This document shows, in pieces, positions 6,051 through 13,536 of a stretch of 21,282 bases of DNA (the first letter of the stretch is position 1; each line of letters opens with the position of its first letter). The notes under the pieces were generated by a model. That model was not told the origin of the DNA and searched no databases. It saw only the letters and a list, made by a program, of their open reading frames with translations. The DNA is taken from positions 1 through 21,282 of the IMG/VR virus record IMGVR_UViG_3300001782_000018; one strand, 5' to 3'. Both the position numbers and the translations under genes were made by a program. The stretch is from a virus.

Positions 6051-8942
6051 TCATGGGTAAACATGATACCAAGTCCCAGCCGCGTCACAGAATATGAACA
6101 GCCAGTCATCAGTGTCCGATATTGTCACAGACGCATCGTGAGCATAGCCGTTCACGAATAGACCCTGCTGGACCTCGGCATCACTGTAATACACTATCCA
6201 GTCGAACTGTATACTATCAAGGTACAAACTCTGATTCACCTGACCGAGGGTTTTCCCAACATCTGCTGTGTCCGGATGAATCTTATTGTTGCCTTGCGAC
6301 AAGGCCGTCGCGCCGATGGTGTATCTGTACGTGTAGACCTTGATATAAGGCAACTCAGTCTGCTGCCAAGCGTACATTATCGTCCCAGAATAGGACACCG
6401 GTGTGCAGATGTTGGGGTCCTCGGAAAGTCTGGCATTATCCGGGTCTAGAATATTGAACAATCTCAACCTGGGCTCCCAGAGACCGCTAGAGTTCCTGTT
6501 CCTGGACCAGCCCGAACCTTCAATCTCCTCAACCCAGCTGCAAGTTATCTCTTCCCTCGACTCGTCATAGCACAATACAGGGAATCCACCCCAAATGCCA
6601 CCACTTACCCCAGCGTATATGTCAGCCGCGACTACCTCTTCCTTGATGGTCCATGTCCCCGTCGCATAATCCTTATATGAGTATCTTATGGTCTCTACAT
6701 TGTAGTTGCCCGTCGTGTACGCCGCATGTATGTTCCCCTGCGGGTCTATCGTCGTCGAGAAGAACCTGTAGTTGACCGGCACTGTGTCTGAAATATTGAC
6801 TCTGCCGCCCAACGTCTGCGTAGTCACGTTCCAAACTCTCTCCGTGAAGTTCTTCCCGCTAGGCCAACTTACGTACTGAACAGACACGCTCCCGTCCGGA
6901 AACACCTGCAACTGCGAACCAGCCGTATACGTCTCAATCGTCACAGGATATCCAGACGCGGTTGTCCAGGTTCCGTCAATGGTCGACGAATGATAGAGCC
7001 ACTGGTGGCCATTCGCCGTCTGCGAAAAGTTCCCGACGAGAATGAACGGATATCCTGTCGCATTGGCAATTACGCCTTCCGTCGCCCCAAACTCGTCAGC
7101 ATCGGGGAACACGTGGACAGTCTGCCAAGCGGCTCTCCATGTTATGTCGCCGTCGCTGTGGTCGAAGTCGCCCATCCTGTACATGACATCATTGTCAGCA
7201 CCCTCGGTCTCCCTGCATGTCGTAACGTACACGACCCAAACGTCGCCGCCAGCAGACTTGTTGTACCATAACCAGGCGTAAGCATAATCCATCCTCTGGA
7301 TATTGTCCCTGACAGCCTCCTTGTATACCCAGTTCCCGCCGGCTCCGTCAAGGTTGAAATACTCAAGCATGTGCGAGCCATTGCACATGAACAAGACGTA
7401 GCTGCCGTTCGTCTCAAACATCTTCCTGCCGTAGCTGTGCCTAATCGCGCGCTCGACGCTCGAATTCAGCCCCGTTGTCTCAACGTAGGTCGGGTCGAAG
7501 AAGTACAGCGGCTGCACTAAAGTCTGGTTCTCGTTCGTGACGCTCCACCTGCCGGAGGTCGTAGCGTTCACCCAGTACTTGAATACAAAGGATGAGTAGC
7601 TTGCGCACGTCGTGAACGAGAAGTTCCCCCAACCCTCAACGGCACTGATGGTCACACTCTGATTCGCCGCCCATGAACCGCTAGCGTTCTGACTGAAGAG
7701 TATCTTGTGGACAGTGTCCCCAGCAGGCGCCCTGAACTTCCAGCACACCTCCAATGTGTCTTGGGCCACAGGGAACTCGGGATTGAATATGTCCCTGTAG
7801 GTCCAGTTGGAATTCCACAGCGATATGAAGCATTGGCGGATATTCAATGAATAGAAACCGCTCTCGTGACTTTGGAACTTGACGGCGACGTTACATGTCG
7901 AAGCCCCCCACGCGATATAGTCGCTGATGTCAATGCGGAACCATTTGAACCCATCAGTCATTTCGTAATCGCCCAAATCATACACATCTGTCGTATTGTA
8001 TATCCACGGAGTCCATGTGCCGCCTTGAGTCGGCAACTCCTTCCAAGCCTCAACCTCAAGGAACGCCTGCGCGAATGTGGCATTGCTCTTCTCAAAAAAG
8101 AGCCATGAAAAATTCTGGTTATCAGCCAGCGAAGTTACGTATCCATCCTTTATGTCAAGGTACGGGTTATCGCCATCAGTGCTCCATCCCGTCTCTGTCG
8201 AATTGTAATCCACCGGTAACAGAACATAGTCATCTGGCGGAGCCTCATATTCAACCTCGACATATATTTGAGTACACCTAGCATAGGCCGTGACCTCCGT
8301 GGGTTTCAACACGTGTATGGACAAAAGGTCCACGCCAATCTGCAAGTCAGCAATCTCCGCTTGAGTCCAAGGCTGATTGGTGTTAGGATTATCCGCATAC
8401 TCCTTGGAATACAGGGTATATGTCGTGGTGAGATAATTGGTTGTGCCCCTGTACTCAGTCGCATGCGTGTATATTATGGTCCTACCAGCGGGACTACCGC
8501 CAGACACATCTTTCTTGCACCTGACGTACACAGTTATCTTAATGATTTCATCGGTCTCGCAAAAGTCTATATCCGGTATGTTGTACAGGTCATAGTCCCA
8601 ATCGTTCGAGTTCGGGTCCTCATCATATACGTACGTCGTATCACCATCACCGCTCCCGGTATCATCGACCTTCTCCCAGTTGTAAGTAGCCTCCGGATAA
8701 TCATATAGCCCCGTATGCACGCCATAACCCGCGGGCCTCAATGTATCCATTGTGGCTGCGACTGGGAACTCGACCTCCATCCTCGTCAATATGACAGCCG
8801 TCTGCAAGGCTCCAATCAAAAGGAGCAGAGCGACTATCGCGGCTTTAACCTTGCTCTCTATCCTGCCCCAATATATCGCCGCCAGCAGGACAAGCACCAG
8901 GCTCAAAAATATCGCTAATACAAAAATGAGGAAAGGAATCAT
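6051..8942 (-). CDS. large membrane-anchored, sequon-rich surface protein
   Basis: 963 residues from ATG 8942, chosen because GGAGG lies seven bases upstream and the ATG overlaps the upstream stop (ATGA); an upstream start at 8993 would add 17 residues inside the previous gene. Residues 2-24 and 34-52 are hydrophobic helices. The rest is beta-rich: about 60-235 and 240-385 resemble jelly-roll domains, 385-478 an Ig-like domain, 485-880 a sialidase/BNR-like propeller with repeated W/Y strands, and 900-963 a C-terminal module. I count 21 N-x-S/T sequons, dense from residue 247 on. It has Cys at several sites but no catalytic motif I can name. It is probably an adhesin or a virus-encoded cell-surface protein. 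The two-helix anchor is unusual for a tailed virion. Confidence 0.6.
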   Translation of the reverse strand: MIPFLIFVLAIFLSLVLVLLAAIYWGRIESKVKAAIVALLLLIGALQTAVILTRMEVEFPVAATMDTLRPAGYGVHTGLYDYPEATYNWEKVDDTGSGDGDTTYVYDEDPNSNDWDYDLYNIPDIDFCETDEIIKITVYVRCKKDVSGGSPAGRTIIYTHATEYRGTTNYLTTTYTLYSKEYADNPNTNQPWTQAEIADLQIGVDLLSIHVLKPTEVTAYARCTQIYVEVEYEAPPDDYVLLPVDYNSTETGWSTDGDNPYLDIKDGYVTSLADNQNFSWLFFEKSNATFAQAFLEVEAWKELPTQGGTWTPWIYNTTDVYDLGDYEMTDGFKWFRIDISDYIAWGASTCNVAVKFQSHESGFYSLNIRQCFISLWNSNWTYRDIFNPEFPVAQDTLEVCWKFRAPAGDTVHKILFSQNASGSWAANQSVTISAVEGWGNFSFTTCASYSSFVFKYWVNATTSGRWSVTNENQTLVQPLYFFDPTYVETTGLNSSVERAIRHSYGRKMFETNGSYVLFMCNGSHMLEYFNLDGAGGNWVYKEAVRDNIQRMDYAYAWLWYNKSAGGDVWVVYVTTCRETEGADNDVMYRMGDFDHSDGDITWRAAWQTVHVFPDADEFGATEGVIANATGYPFILVGNFSQTANGHQWLYHSSTIDGTWTTASGYPVTIETYTAGSQLQVFPDGSVSVQYVSWPSGKNFTERVWNVTTQTLGGRVNISDTVPVNYRFFSTTIDPQGNIHAAYTTGNYNVETIRYSYKDYATGTWTIKEEVVAADIYAGVSGGIWGGFPVLCYDESREEITCSWVEEIEGSGWSRNRNSSGLWEPRLRLFNILDPDNARLSEDPNICTPVSYSGTIMYAWQQTELPYIKVYTYRYTIGATALSQGNNKIHPDTADVGKTLGQVNQSLYLDSIQFDWIVYYSDAEVQQGLFVNGYAHDASVTISDTDDWLFIFCDAAGTWYHVYP

Positions 8943-9559
8943 TCGACCGCCTCCGTTTCCGCTTCGTTTACTAGGTCCTCGAATCCCCAACATGCGTCAT
9001 TGTTCCACATGAACCAGATGTGCTTAAGACCGTTGGCAGACCAGTCCAGAGTCATGAACTTAGAGCCATCATGGAATATCACAATCATGTGGCCGACGTT
9101 GCTTGCCGATAGCCCAACAGCCAAGAATATTCTATGCCCAGGATATCCCATCGCGGACAAGATGTTCGCCAGAAGTATCGCGCCATCATCGCAGTCGCCT
9201 CTCAAGGTCGTTAGCACTTCTGGCGGGAGCGCCCAGTAATCAGAGATTCCGAATGTATCACTGTCTTTAGCGTAAGTCATGGTGCATTTAACAAAATTTA
9301 GTGCGTCAAGATAGTTCTTAAGAAACTTCGCATTGTCGGCGACAAGCGATTTCAGAGTATTCGGGTTCATGAAGAACCCTCTGACGTCCATCATATACAC
9401 CTCGCCGCTAGGCAGAGTGCGAACTGACACAGACAGGTCCGACCTCACCATTCCCGGAAACTCCCTTTCAAGGTCTACATAAAGCGACTGTCGTTCCTTC
9501 TGCTCGAACTCATCGCAAACTTGCTTGGAAACTTCCTTTTTGAACCAGCCAAAGCACAT
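8939..9559 (-). CDS. transglutaminase-like cysteine protease
   Basis: 206 residues. The active-site pattern of the transglutaminase-like superfamily is clear: LRGDCDDGAILLANILSAMG places Cys123 at the start of the helix, GHMIVIFHDG gives His157, and FMTLDWS gives Asp172. These proteins cleave or remodel amide bonds; several tailed viruses carry one near structural genes, with substrate unknown. The N-terminal 100 residues are helical and charged with no signal peptide, so it probably acts inside the cell or in the virion. The start ATG 9559 follows GGAGGAGGCAAAAAT, a strong site. It overlaps the large surface protein gene by four bases, which hints that the surface protein could be its substrate. 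Confidence 0.75.
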   Translation of the reverse strand: MCFGWFKKEVSKQVCDEFEQKERQSLYVDLEREFPGMVRSDLSVSVRTLPSGEVYMMDVRGFFMNPNTLKSLVADNAKFLKNYLDALNFVKCTMTYAKDSDTFGISDYWALPPEVLTTLRGDCDDGAILLANILSAMGYPGHRIFLAVGLSASNVGHMIVIFHDGSKFMTLDWSANGLKHIWFMWNNDACWGFEDLVNEAETEAVE

Positions 9560-9580
9560 ATTTTTGCCTCCTCCATGTAG

Positions 9581-9600
9581 GGAGAAAAAAGAGGGGTGGT
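9581..9600 (-). terminator. T-tract, possible partial terminator
   Basis: Minus strand CACCCCTCTTTTTTCTCC right after the stop of the virion-type gene: a pyrimidine-rich tract with T6, like archaeal T-run terminators. It has no hairpin, and it lies only about 25 bases before the next start, so readthrough is likely. Confidence 0.35.
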
Positions 9601-9601
9601 T

Positions 9602-10156
9602 TTAGCTAAAGGTTATGTTGAGCGTCAAAGTCCAAGTTCCGCCGCTTTTGGTACCGCTTGCCTGAACCTTCCTGTTTAGGTTCTGCTGAGCCGCTGCCCC
9701 ATTGTCCACGGTGAACTCGTTCCAAGCGAAGTTACCCTCGGCATCTGTGAACTCAGAGCGCCAAGTCAACGTCTGCGCTGACCTTGATGGGTAACTACCA
9801 GAAATCATCGCTTTGAATGTCTGGTTGCTTCCCAGAAGACCGGTCTGTGCCTCACTCTCATCAGCGGCGCTGTCACCAACACCTAGCCTAGCGTTGGTAT
9901 TGTCCCATTTCGTTATCGTTGCTAAGTCGCAAATCAGGTCTTCGAACGCTTGGATACCTTCATTGAGCATCATGTTACCGAAGAACCGCTCGATTTCGTA
10001 AGGTACTTCACCGACAGCCATAGCTTCAGCATAAGTTTTTGACTTGAACTTCTCAATGACCCATTCGACCTTCGCTTGCTTGAATCGCTCCATGATTGTG
10101 CATTCCTTCTCTACGCAGAGGGAATCTTCACCGCGACTCAAATCGCTGTTTTCCAT
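9602..10156 (-). CDS. putative virion structural protein
   Basis: 184 residues. After a charged N-terminus, the protein resembles a recurrent phage/archaeal-virus structural module: FGNMMLNEGIQAFEDLI, NTNARLGVGDS, a beta-rich centre, then EFTDAEGNFAWNEFTVDNG and a final LNRKVQASGTKSGGTWTLTL strand set. The 'nt.igvGdg...f.W.E.gv.N....lnR.v.....K....Wtl' pattern is common in predicted tail-fibre or decoration proteins, but its exact role is not settled. The start ATG 10156 has GGAG eight bases upstream and follows the small ORF stop by one base. It is the first clear virion gene after the central promoter region. Confidence 0.6.
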   Translation of the reverse strand: MENSDLSRGEDSLCVEKECTIMERFKQAKVEWVIEKFKSKTYAEAMAVGEVPYEIERFFGNMMLNEGIQAFEDLICDLATITKWDNTNARLGVGDSAADESEAQTGLLGSNQTFKAMISGSYPSRSAQTLTWRSEFTDAEGNFAWNEFTVDNGAAAQQNLNRKVQASGTKSGGTWTLTLNITFS

Positions 10157-10157
10157 G

Positions 10158-10322
10158 TCACCATCTCCTAGCTTCGATAGCTACGCCTTCTAGAGCTTGC
10201 ACCTCAACCTTCGTGAGGTTGCGGAAGGTTCTGCCGCCACGTGACTTCAAGGTGTATGTCCCATCGTCCTCTTGAAAGACGGTCCAATGCGGATTCCTAA
10301 GGATTTCCTTTGGCGTTGCAAT
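10158..10322 (-). CDS. small ORF with non-standard start, unknown function
   Basis: A 54-codon frame with protein-like composition: TPKEILRNPHWTVFQEDDG, then YTLKSRGGRTFRNLTKVEVQ, ending VAIEARRW and TGA 10160-10158, one base before the next ATG. There is no ATG, GTG or TTG in frame upstream before a stop. A very strong AAGGAGGAG lies just before ATT 10322, and ACG 10316 is about eight bases from GGAGG, so initiation at ATT or ACG is possible. The coding call rests on the strong ribosome site, the tight junction with the next gene and the residue pattern. It could instead be a decayed start. Function unknown. Confidence 0.45.
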   Translation of the reverse strand: MATPKEILRNPHWTVFQEDDGTYTLKSRGGRTFRNLTKVEVQALEGVAIEARRW

Positions 10323-10360
10323 CTCCTCCTTCTTTTCTATATCTTTTATACTCGCAGGGC

Positions 10361-10370
10361 ATTTATATAG
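10361..10370 (-). promoter_or_regulatory. TATA box for the surface/tail gene block
   Basis: Minus strand CTATATAAAT, an archaeal TATA-like box in the gap between the winged-helix gene and the small ORF. A start about 25 bases downstream (near 10340) would give a short leader carrying AAGGAGGAG. A second TATA-like string (TATAAAAG) lies at about 10343-10350. Confidence 0.5.
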
Positions 10371-10381
10371 TTTCCTCGATA

Positions 10382-10398
10382 CGGATTTTATAAATCCG
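10382..10398 (-). promoter_or_regulatory. palindrome containing a TATA box, possible operator
   Basis: CGGATTTATAAAATCCG on the minus strand is a 7-bp-arm inverted repeat with a 3-base centre, 8 bases after the winged-helix stop. It contains CGGATTTATAAA, which recurs exactly at 15811-15822. It may be a promoter, an operator for the adjacent winged-helix protein, or a 3' hairpin. Confidence 0.5.
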
Positions 10399-10406
10399 CT
10401 TAGGTA

Positions 10407-10652
10407 TCAGAGCACCTCCAGTAACGCGAGGCCCTTCGCGGTGATGCTATACAATCCCCTGCTCTTGCGTTTCACCCAGCCTCGCTCCAGGGTTGTCTTC
10501 AGGGTGAAATAAAAAACCATCGGAGAACAGTTTGTCTCAGTAACCACTCTCTTCTCCAATGGCGTCCACTTGATATCCTTGCCTTTCAAGGAACCCAATA
10601 TGCACCGAATGATTTTGCACCGCCTTGCGAATATCGCCTTGTCGTCAGTCAT
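10407..10652 (-). CDS. winged helix-turn-helix DNA-binding protein
   Basis: 81 residues. The helices AIFARRCKIIRCILGSL and WTPLEKRVVTE, then the recognition region PMVFYFTLKTTLERGWVKRK, then the wing RGLYSITAKGLALLEVL form the standard small wHTH: 'L...L...Gwv.r...G.Y.iT.kG...L'. Likely a transcription regulator of viral genes. The start ATG 10652 overlaps the upstream zinc-ribbon stop (ATGA), with GAGGTGG seven bases before it. A palindrome with a TATA box lies immediately downstream and is a candidate operator, which would let the protein control the surface/tail block. That link is inference. Confidence 0.7.
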   Translation of the reverse strand: MTDDKAIFARRCKIIRCILGSLKGKDIKWTPLEKRVVTETNCSPMVFYFTLKTTLERGWVKRKSRGLYSITAKGLALLEVL

Positions 10653-10897
10653 TCAAGCTCCACCTCGACAGGCATCAACTTGCTCTTATATTTGCAAGAC
10701 GCGCAATACTTGACAACGTCCAAATCTCCCCTTTTGTAACCGCGCACCGAGAGGTCAAGGTCAAAGTCGGACATCTCATTTCCGCAATATGGGCACCGCT
10801 TCCAGCAGTCACAGTAAACGACAGACGCAGGCCTCAGCCTAGAGTAGGTCTTGCCGCATTTGCCGCATCTGCCCGTAGCTTCGCCGACTTTGGACAT
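10649..10897 (-). CDS. zinc-ribbon protein with eight cysteines
   Basis: 82 residues, eight Cys in pairs: C11/C14 (CGKC), C29/C31 (CDC), C35/C38 (CPYC) and C65/C68 (CASC), enough for two zinc sites. Between them lie basic residues and short strands, as in small zinc-ribbon nucleic-acid-binding or adaptor proteins. No enzymatic motif. GAGG stands seven bases before ATG 10897. It lies 12 bases after thyX and overlaps the winged-helix gene, so the three are one transcription unit. It may act in regulation with the winged-helix protein, but this is only context. Confidence 0.6.
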   Translation of the reverse strand: MSKVGEATGRCGKCGKTYSRLRPASVVYCDCWKRCPYCGNEMSDFDLDLSVRGYKRGDLDVVKYCASCKYKSKLMPVEVELE

Positions 10898-10909
10898 TGT
10901 CTTTCCTCG

Positions 10910-11701
10910 CTATGGTTTTTTGGACGTCGCTGACCTTAAGGCACCAAACTCCCTTACATCATAATCGCGGGTACCGCAGGTATTGCGCCCTTCCGGGCAG
11001 AATCCAAGCTGCCAACATCTGGGTCCAGCCGCCGCGAATAAAGTGGGAGATATCTCCTTACACATCGCCAGCATCTTCCAGGCAAGCGTGTGAATCTCCC
11101 ACGTATTCCTAGCGCAGCATCTGAGCCCGAAGAAGTTATAGAGGCTCCTAGCGTTTACCGTCATAACTAGTCTTGCAGCCACAGCGTTTGGCAATACGCT
11201 CCTAGCCTCGGAATGGGGATACCCGGATTCTATGAGGCCTCTATACTTCATGAAGGCTTCCTTGCAAGCCTCCGTGAACATAGTCAATTGGTTTTTATCA
11301 AGCTTGTCCGGCCTGACAACCATGAGCTTGTCGTATGAAATGTAATGCTGTGATTCCTGTGTATAGCTCGCCATTCTATGACGAACTATTTGGTGCGTGC
11401 ATGCGCGAGATATGTTCCTGATGTCAAACGTGAACACGGCATGCTCCCAAACAGAACCGTGCCCGCATTCGACGACGGTCTGCACCATATTCAAGGCTCT
11501 CCCCAGCGGGACGTCCTTGACAGTTTCCGCGACATGACCTTTGTATGTGGCTCTAGCAGCAAAGGCTATAAGCTTCTCTATGTCCTTTGGGTAGGAGACG
11601 AGCCGCACGTCCATTTGCGGCGCCTCCCTCACCTCAATCACATCACGCTCATCCTCCTTGACCGCGAGCCATACTACGTTTTCAAACTTCTTGATTTCCA
11701 T
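10910..11701 (-). CDS. thyX: flavin-dependent thymidylate synthase ThyX
   Basis: 263 residues. Makes dTMP from dUMP with methylene-tetrahydrofolate, FAD and NADPH, supporting viral DNA synthesis. The signature region is THQIVRHRMASYTQESQHY, with RHR at 107-109 and Ser112/Ser117; the usual SxR end of the motif is S-Q-H here (His119). Other conserved parts: GHGSVWEH, EARSVLPNA, VNARSLYNFFGLR and a C-terminal Cys cluster (RCWQLGFCPEGRNTC) common in some archaeal and clostridial ThyX. The first 30 residues extend beyond the usual start. ATG 11701 was chosen because AAGGTG lies eight bases upstream; a start at 11902 would overlap the zinc-ribbon gene in another frame and adds 67 unrelated residues. 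A T8 tract lies upstream. Confidence 0.92.
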   Translation of the reverse strand: MEIKKFENVVWLAVKEDERDVIEVREAPQMDVRLVSYPKDIEKLIAFAARATYKGHVAETVKDVPLGRALNMVQTVVECGHGSVWEHAVFTFDIRNISRACTHQIVRHRMASYTQESQHYISYDKLMVVRPDKLDKNQLTMFTEACKEAFMKYRGLIESGYPHSEARSVLPNAVAARLVMTVNARSLYNFFGLRCCARNTWEIHTLAWKMLAMCKEISPTLFAAAGPRCWQLGFCPEGRNTCGTRDYDVREFGALRSATSKKP

Positions 11702-11732
11702 GACATTTTCACCTTGATACGAAACTTTTGGA

Positions 11733-11750
11733 ACAAAAAAAAGGGGGAAG
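11733..11750 (-). terminator. T8 tract after the capsid gene block
   Basis: Minus strand CTTCCCCCTTTTTTTTGT, 16 bases after the stop of the zinc-ribbon gene. Archaeal transcription terminates at T-runs, so this is a likely end for part of the head-gene transcripts. No TATA box is visible between it and thyX, so thyX probably depends on readthrough. Confidence 0.5.
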
Positions 11751-11765
11751 AGATGGAGAACGCTT

Positions 11766-12017
11766 CTAAGTGGTGAAGGCTCTGCCACACTTGTTGCAGT
11801 GATACTTCGGGACCTCGTGGACATCGTCCAGAGACACCATTCGGACGAACACAGTGTCATGGGACTCGCATAGTGTGCAAGGCGGCCTCTTAAGCACGGC
11901 ACGCGGCTTTGAAGATTCCAGGGTCTTGCGGTTATCTTTTGGCTTTTGTGCTCTTGCCTTTGGTTTTTTAGCTGCTTGCATGCCTGCCGCGAAGCCTTTA
12001 TCCTCGGACTTTTCCAT
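11766..12017 (-). CDS. small zinc-ribbon protein with basic N-terminus
   Basis: 83 residues from ATG 12017. The N-terminal half is Lys/Ala/Pro-rich (AAKKPKARAQKPKDNRKTLE) and probably disordered or nucleic-acid-binding. The C-terminal half has two CxxC knuckles (CTLC at 47-50 and CNKC at 74-77), a one-zinc ribbon. AGGGGTG lies six bases before ATG 12017, which is why it is preferred; TTG 12035, overlapping the capsid gene stop, would add six residues. It follows the capsid gene and precedes a T8 tract. It could be packaged with DNA or act on transcription; function unknown. Confidence 0.6.
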   Translation of the reverse strand: MEKSEDKGFAAGMQAAKKPKARAQKPKDNRKTLESSKPRAVLKRPPCTLCESHDTVFVRMVSLDDVHEVPKYHCNKCGRAFTT

Positions 12018-12031
12018 GCTATGCACCCCTA

Positions 12032-13054
12032 TCAAGTTCCCTTAGCCACAGCTGTCGTTCTCAATGTTGTTAGTCCGTATCTTTCACTGCCTATTGCCCC
12101 GTAGAGCAATTCTTTGGTATCTTCGTATGGCTTGGTGAGTATGTCCCGTCTGAGACACAGAGCCGCGGCGTAGTCAGTGTCAATCATCAGTTTGGTTCCC
12201 GATGTGATGAGTGTGGACCACACGACCTTGAAGCCAAGGTATGATGTGCCCAATATTCCACGGGTGATGTCTATCAGGTTGCCGAAGTACATAGCGCTCA
12301 AGAACTTCTCATCGGTGAAGACTCCCTCAAGCTCCGCCGGATTCAGAGCAAGCACTTTCCCGTGGAAGTTTGCCTGTTCCAAAATAGTCCAAAGTTTGAC
12401 GCAATCAGCCCATGCGAAGCTAGCGCCGTCACCCGTTGTCTGAATGGCACCACCAGCCAAGCTGCCCGCAGCGATACCATTGTAGAGGTTGTAGATGTCT
12501 GTCGTCTCTTCCTCGCCAATGGCTCTGCCTATTTCGGCAACTTGCCTTTGAAGTACCGGCCAAGATGTGTCTTCAAGGAAGGATTGGCTCCACTCCTCGG
12601 AAGCCGCCCACTCGACGTCGATGTTACAGTCCTGCTTCGAATACTTCTCGCCTGTCGACCACGGTCTTGTTTCACCGACGCGCCACGCTTTGCCCTTCTT
12701 CGCCAAGATGAATCTGACAAGAGGTTTTGTCGTAGGGAGTACGGCAATCATCTCCCGTCCAATCAAGGCTGGAACGGCCGCGTTGATTACGGTCGAGTGA
12801 ACCATTCCCAGTGCCTGCGAGACATCTGAAAGCTGCGCCTCCTTCATAACAAATTTGTAGAACGGGTTCGCTTTCGCCTGTTCCACAACTTTGTCACTTC
12901 CTCGCTGTCCTCCCTCTTCGGGGTCCGCCTCGACAGCCTCCAGCAGGTTCCTCGAGAATTGCTTCACGGGGTATTGACCAGGCCTGAGGTTCGATTTGGA
13001 TTCCTCGATGAGCTCGAGGACTTTCATTGCTTCTTTGCTCAGCATGTCTATCAC
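12032..13054 (-). CDS. HK97-fold major capsid protein
   Basis: 340 residues. It is placed after the protease and decoration genes and has the HK97-type organisation: a charged helical N-terminal arm (about 1-60), AALIGREMIAVLPTTKPLVRF like the N-arm/E-loop junction, GETRPWSTGEKYSKQ in the E-loop region, IGEEETTDIYNLYNG in the P-domain, and the C-terminal segment KPYEDTKELLYGAIGSERYG. It forms the icosahedral shell. The start is GTG 13054, overlapping the decoration gene stop (GTGA); ATG 13045 is three codons later and gives the same protein. Length is normal for the family. A short zinc-ribbon gene overlaps or abuts its end. Confidence 0.85.
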   Translation of the reverse strand: MIDMLSKEAMKVLELIEESKSNLRPGQYPVKQFSRNLLEAVEADPEEGGQRGSDKVVEQAKANPFYKFVMKEAQLSDVSQALGMVHSTVINAAVPALIGREMIAVLPTTKPLVRFILAKKGKAWRVGETRPWSTGEKYSKQDCNIDVEWAASEEWSQSFLEDTSWPVLQRQVAEIGRAIGEEETTDIYNLYNGIAAGSLAGGAIQTTGDGASFAWADCVKLWTILEQANFHGKVLALNPAELEGVFTDEKFLSAMYFGNLIDITRGILGTSYLGFKVVWSTLITSGTKLMIDTDYAAALCLRRDILTKPYEDTKELLYGAIGSERYGLTTLRTTAVAKGT

Positions 13055-13485
13055 GTTCCGACGCCTTCGATGCTCGGGCAGACGAATACCAAGATTTCGT
13101 CGTCGGCTTCACCAGCAGACATGTGAGCCTGCGCTCCGCTGAAGGACACGCTAGCCGCCAGAGCTTTGATGCATCTGCCCTCGGCGTCGCTCATCAGAGC
13201 GTCACCAGCGGCGAATGCGCCTCCAGCGTACATCTTCACGTATCCCATCTTGAGCACAGGTATCATGTCGTCAGTGTCACCATCCTTGAGGGCAACGCCA
13301 AAGATTCTCTCGCTAGCGTCGCACTCGTGAACCAGAGGCATCTGGTTCTCGCCGGCTGTCACAGTTACGAAACGACCCTTCCGCACATCATCCTCGTCGC
13401 ACTTGCATGTGACCTTGTATGCTATGCCCATCGAACTCGCTACTTCACCAATATCCAATTCGGGGAATAGGTCTTCTGCTGCCAT
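13051..13485 (-). CDS. capsid decoration protein, DUF2190-like
   Basis: 144 residues, rich in Ala, Gly and Asp with short beta strands. RKGRFVTVTAGENQM, SERIFGVALKDGD, VLKMGYVKMYAGGAF and AAGDALMSDAEGRCIKA match the beta-barrel pattern of phage head decoration proteins ('v.aGd.l.sd..Gr...a'). It would sit on the capsid surface as a stabiliser. Position between protease and capsid genes fits. ATG 13485 has GGAG nine bases upstream. The stop overlaps the capsid start by four bases, so the two are translated together. Confidence 0.7.
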   Translation of the reverse strand: MAAEDLFPELDIGEVASSMGIAYKVTCKCDEDDVRKGRFVTVTAGENQMPLVHECDASERIFGVALKDGDTDDMIPVLKMGYVKMYAGGAFAAGDALMSDAEGRCIKALAASVSFSGAQAHMSAGEADDEILVFVCPSIEGVGT

Positions 13486-13521
13486 TTGTCATTTCTCCAA
13501 GTTTCTATCCTTTCAGGGTTC

Positions 13522-13536
13522 GCCTACTCAGTAGGC
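13522..13536 (-). repeat. perfect hairpin at the protease stop codon
   Basis: GCCTACTGAGTAGGC on the minus strand: 6-bp stem with a 3-base loop. Its first base is the G of the protease UAG stop, and it lies 37 bases before the decoration gene. The other intergenic hairpins in this window also begin at the G of a UAG, but this one has a different sequence. Confidence 0.6.

Noticed and set aside
8943-8993. 17-residue extension of the large surface protein
   Set aside because: It lies inside the protease gene; ATG 8942 has GGAGG and would start directly with the hydrophobic helix.
11702-11902. 67-residue N-terminal extension of ThyX
   Set aside because: It overlaps the zinc-ribbon gene in another frame and crosses the T8 tract; ATG 11701 has a good ribosome site.
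12362-12829. 155-residue plus-strand ORF
   Set aside because: Antisense to the major capsid gene, with no ribosome site and no recognisable domain.
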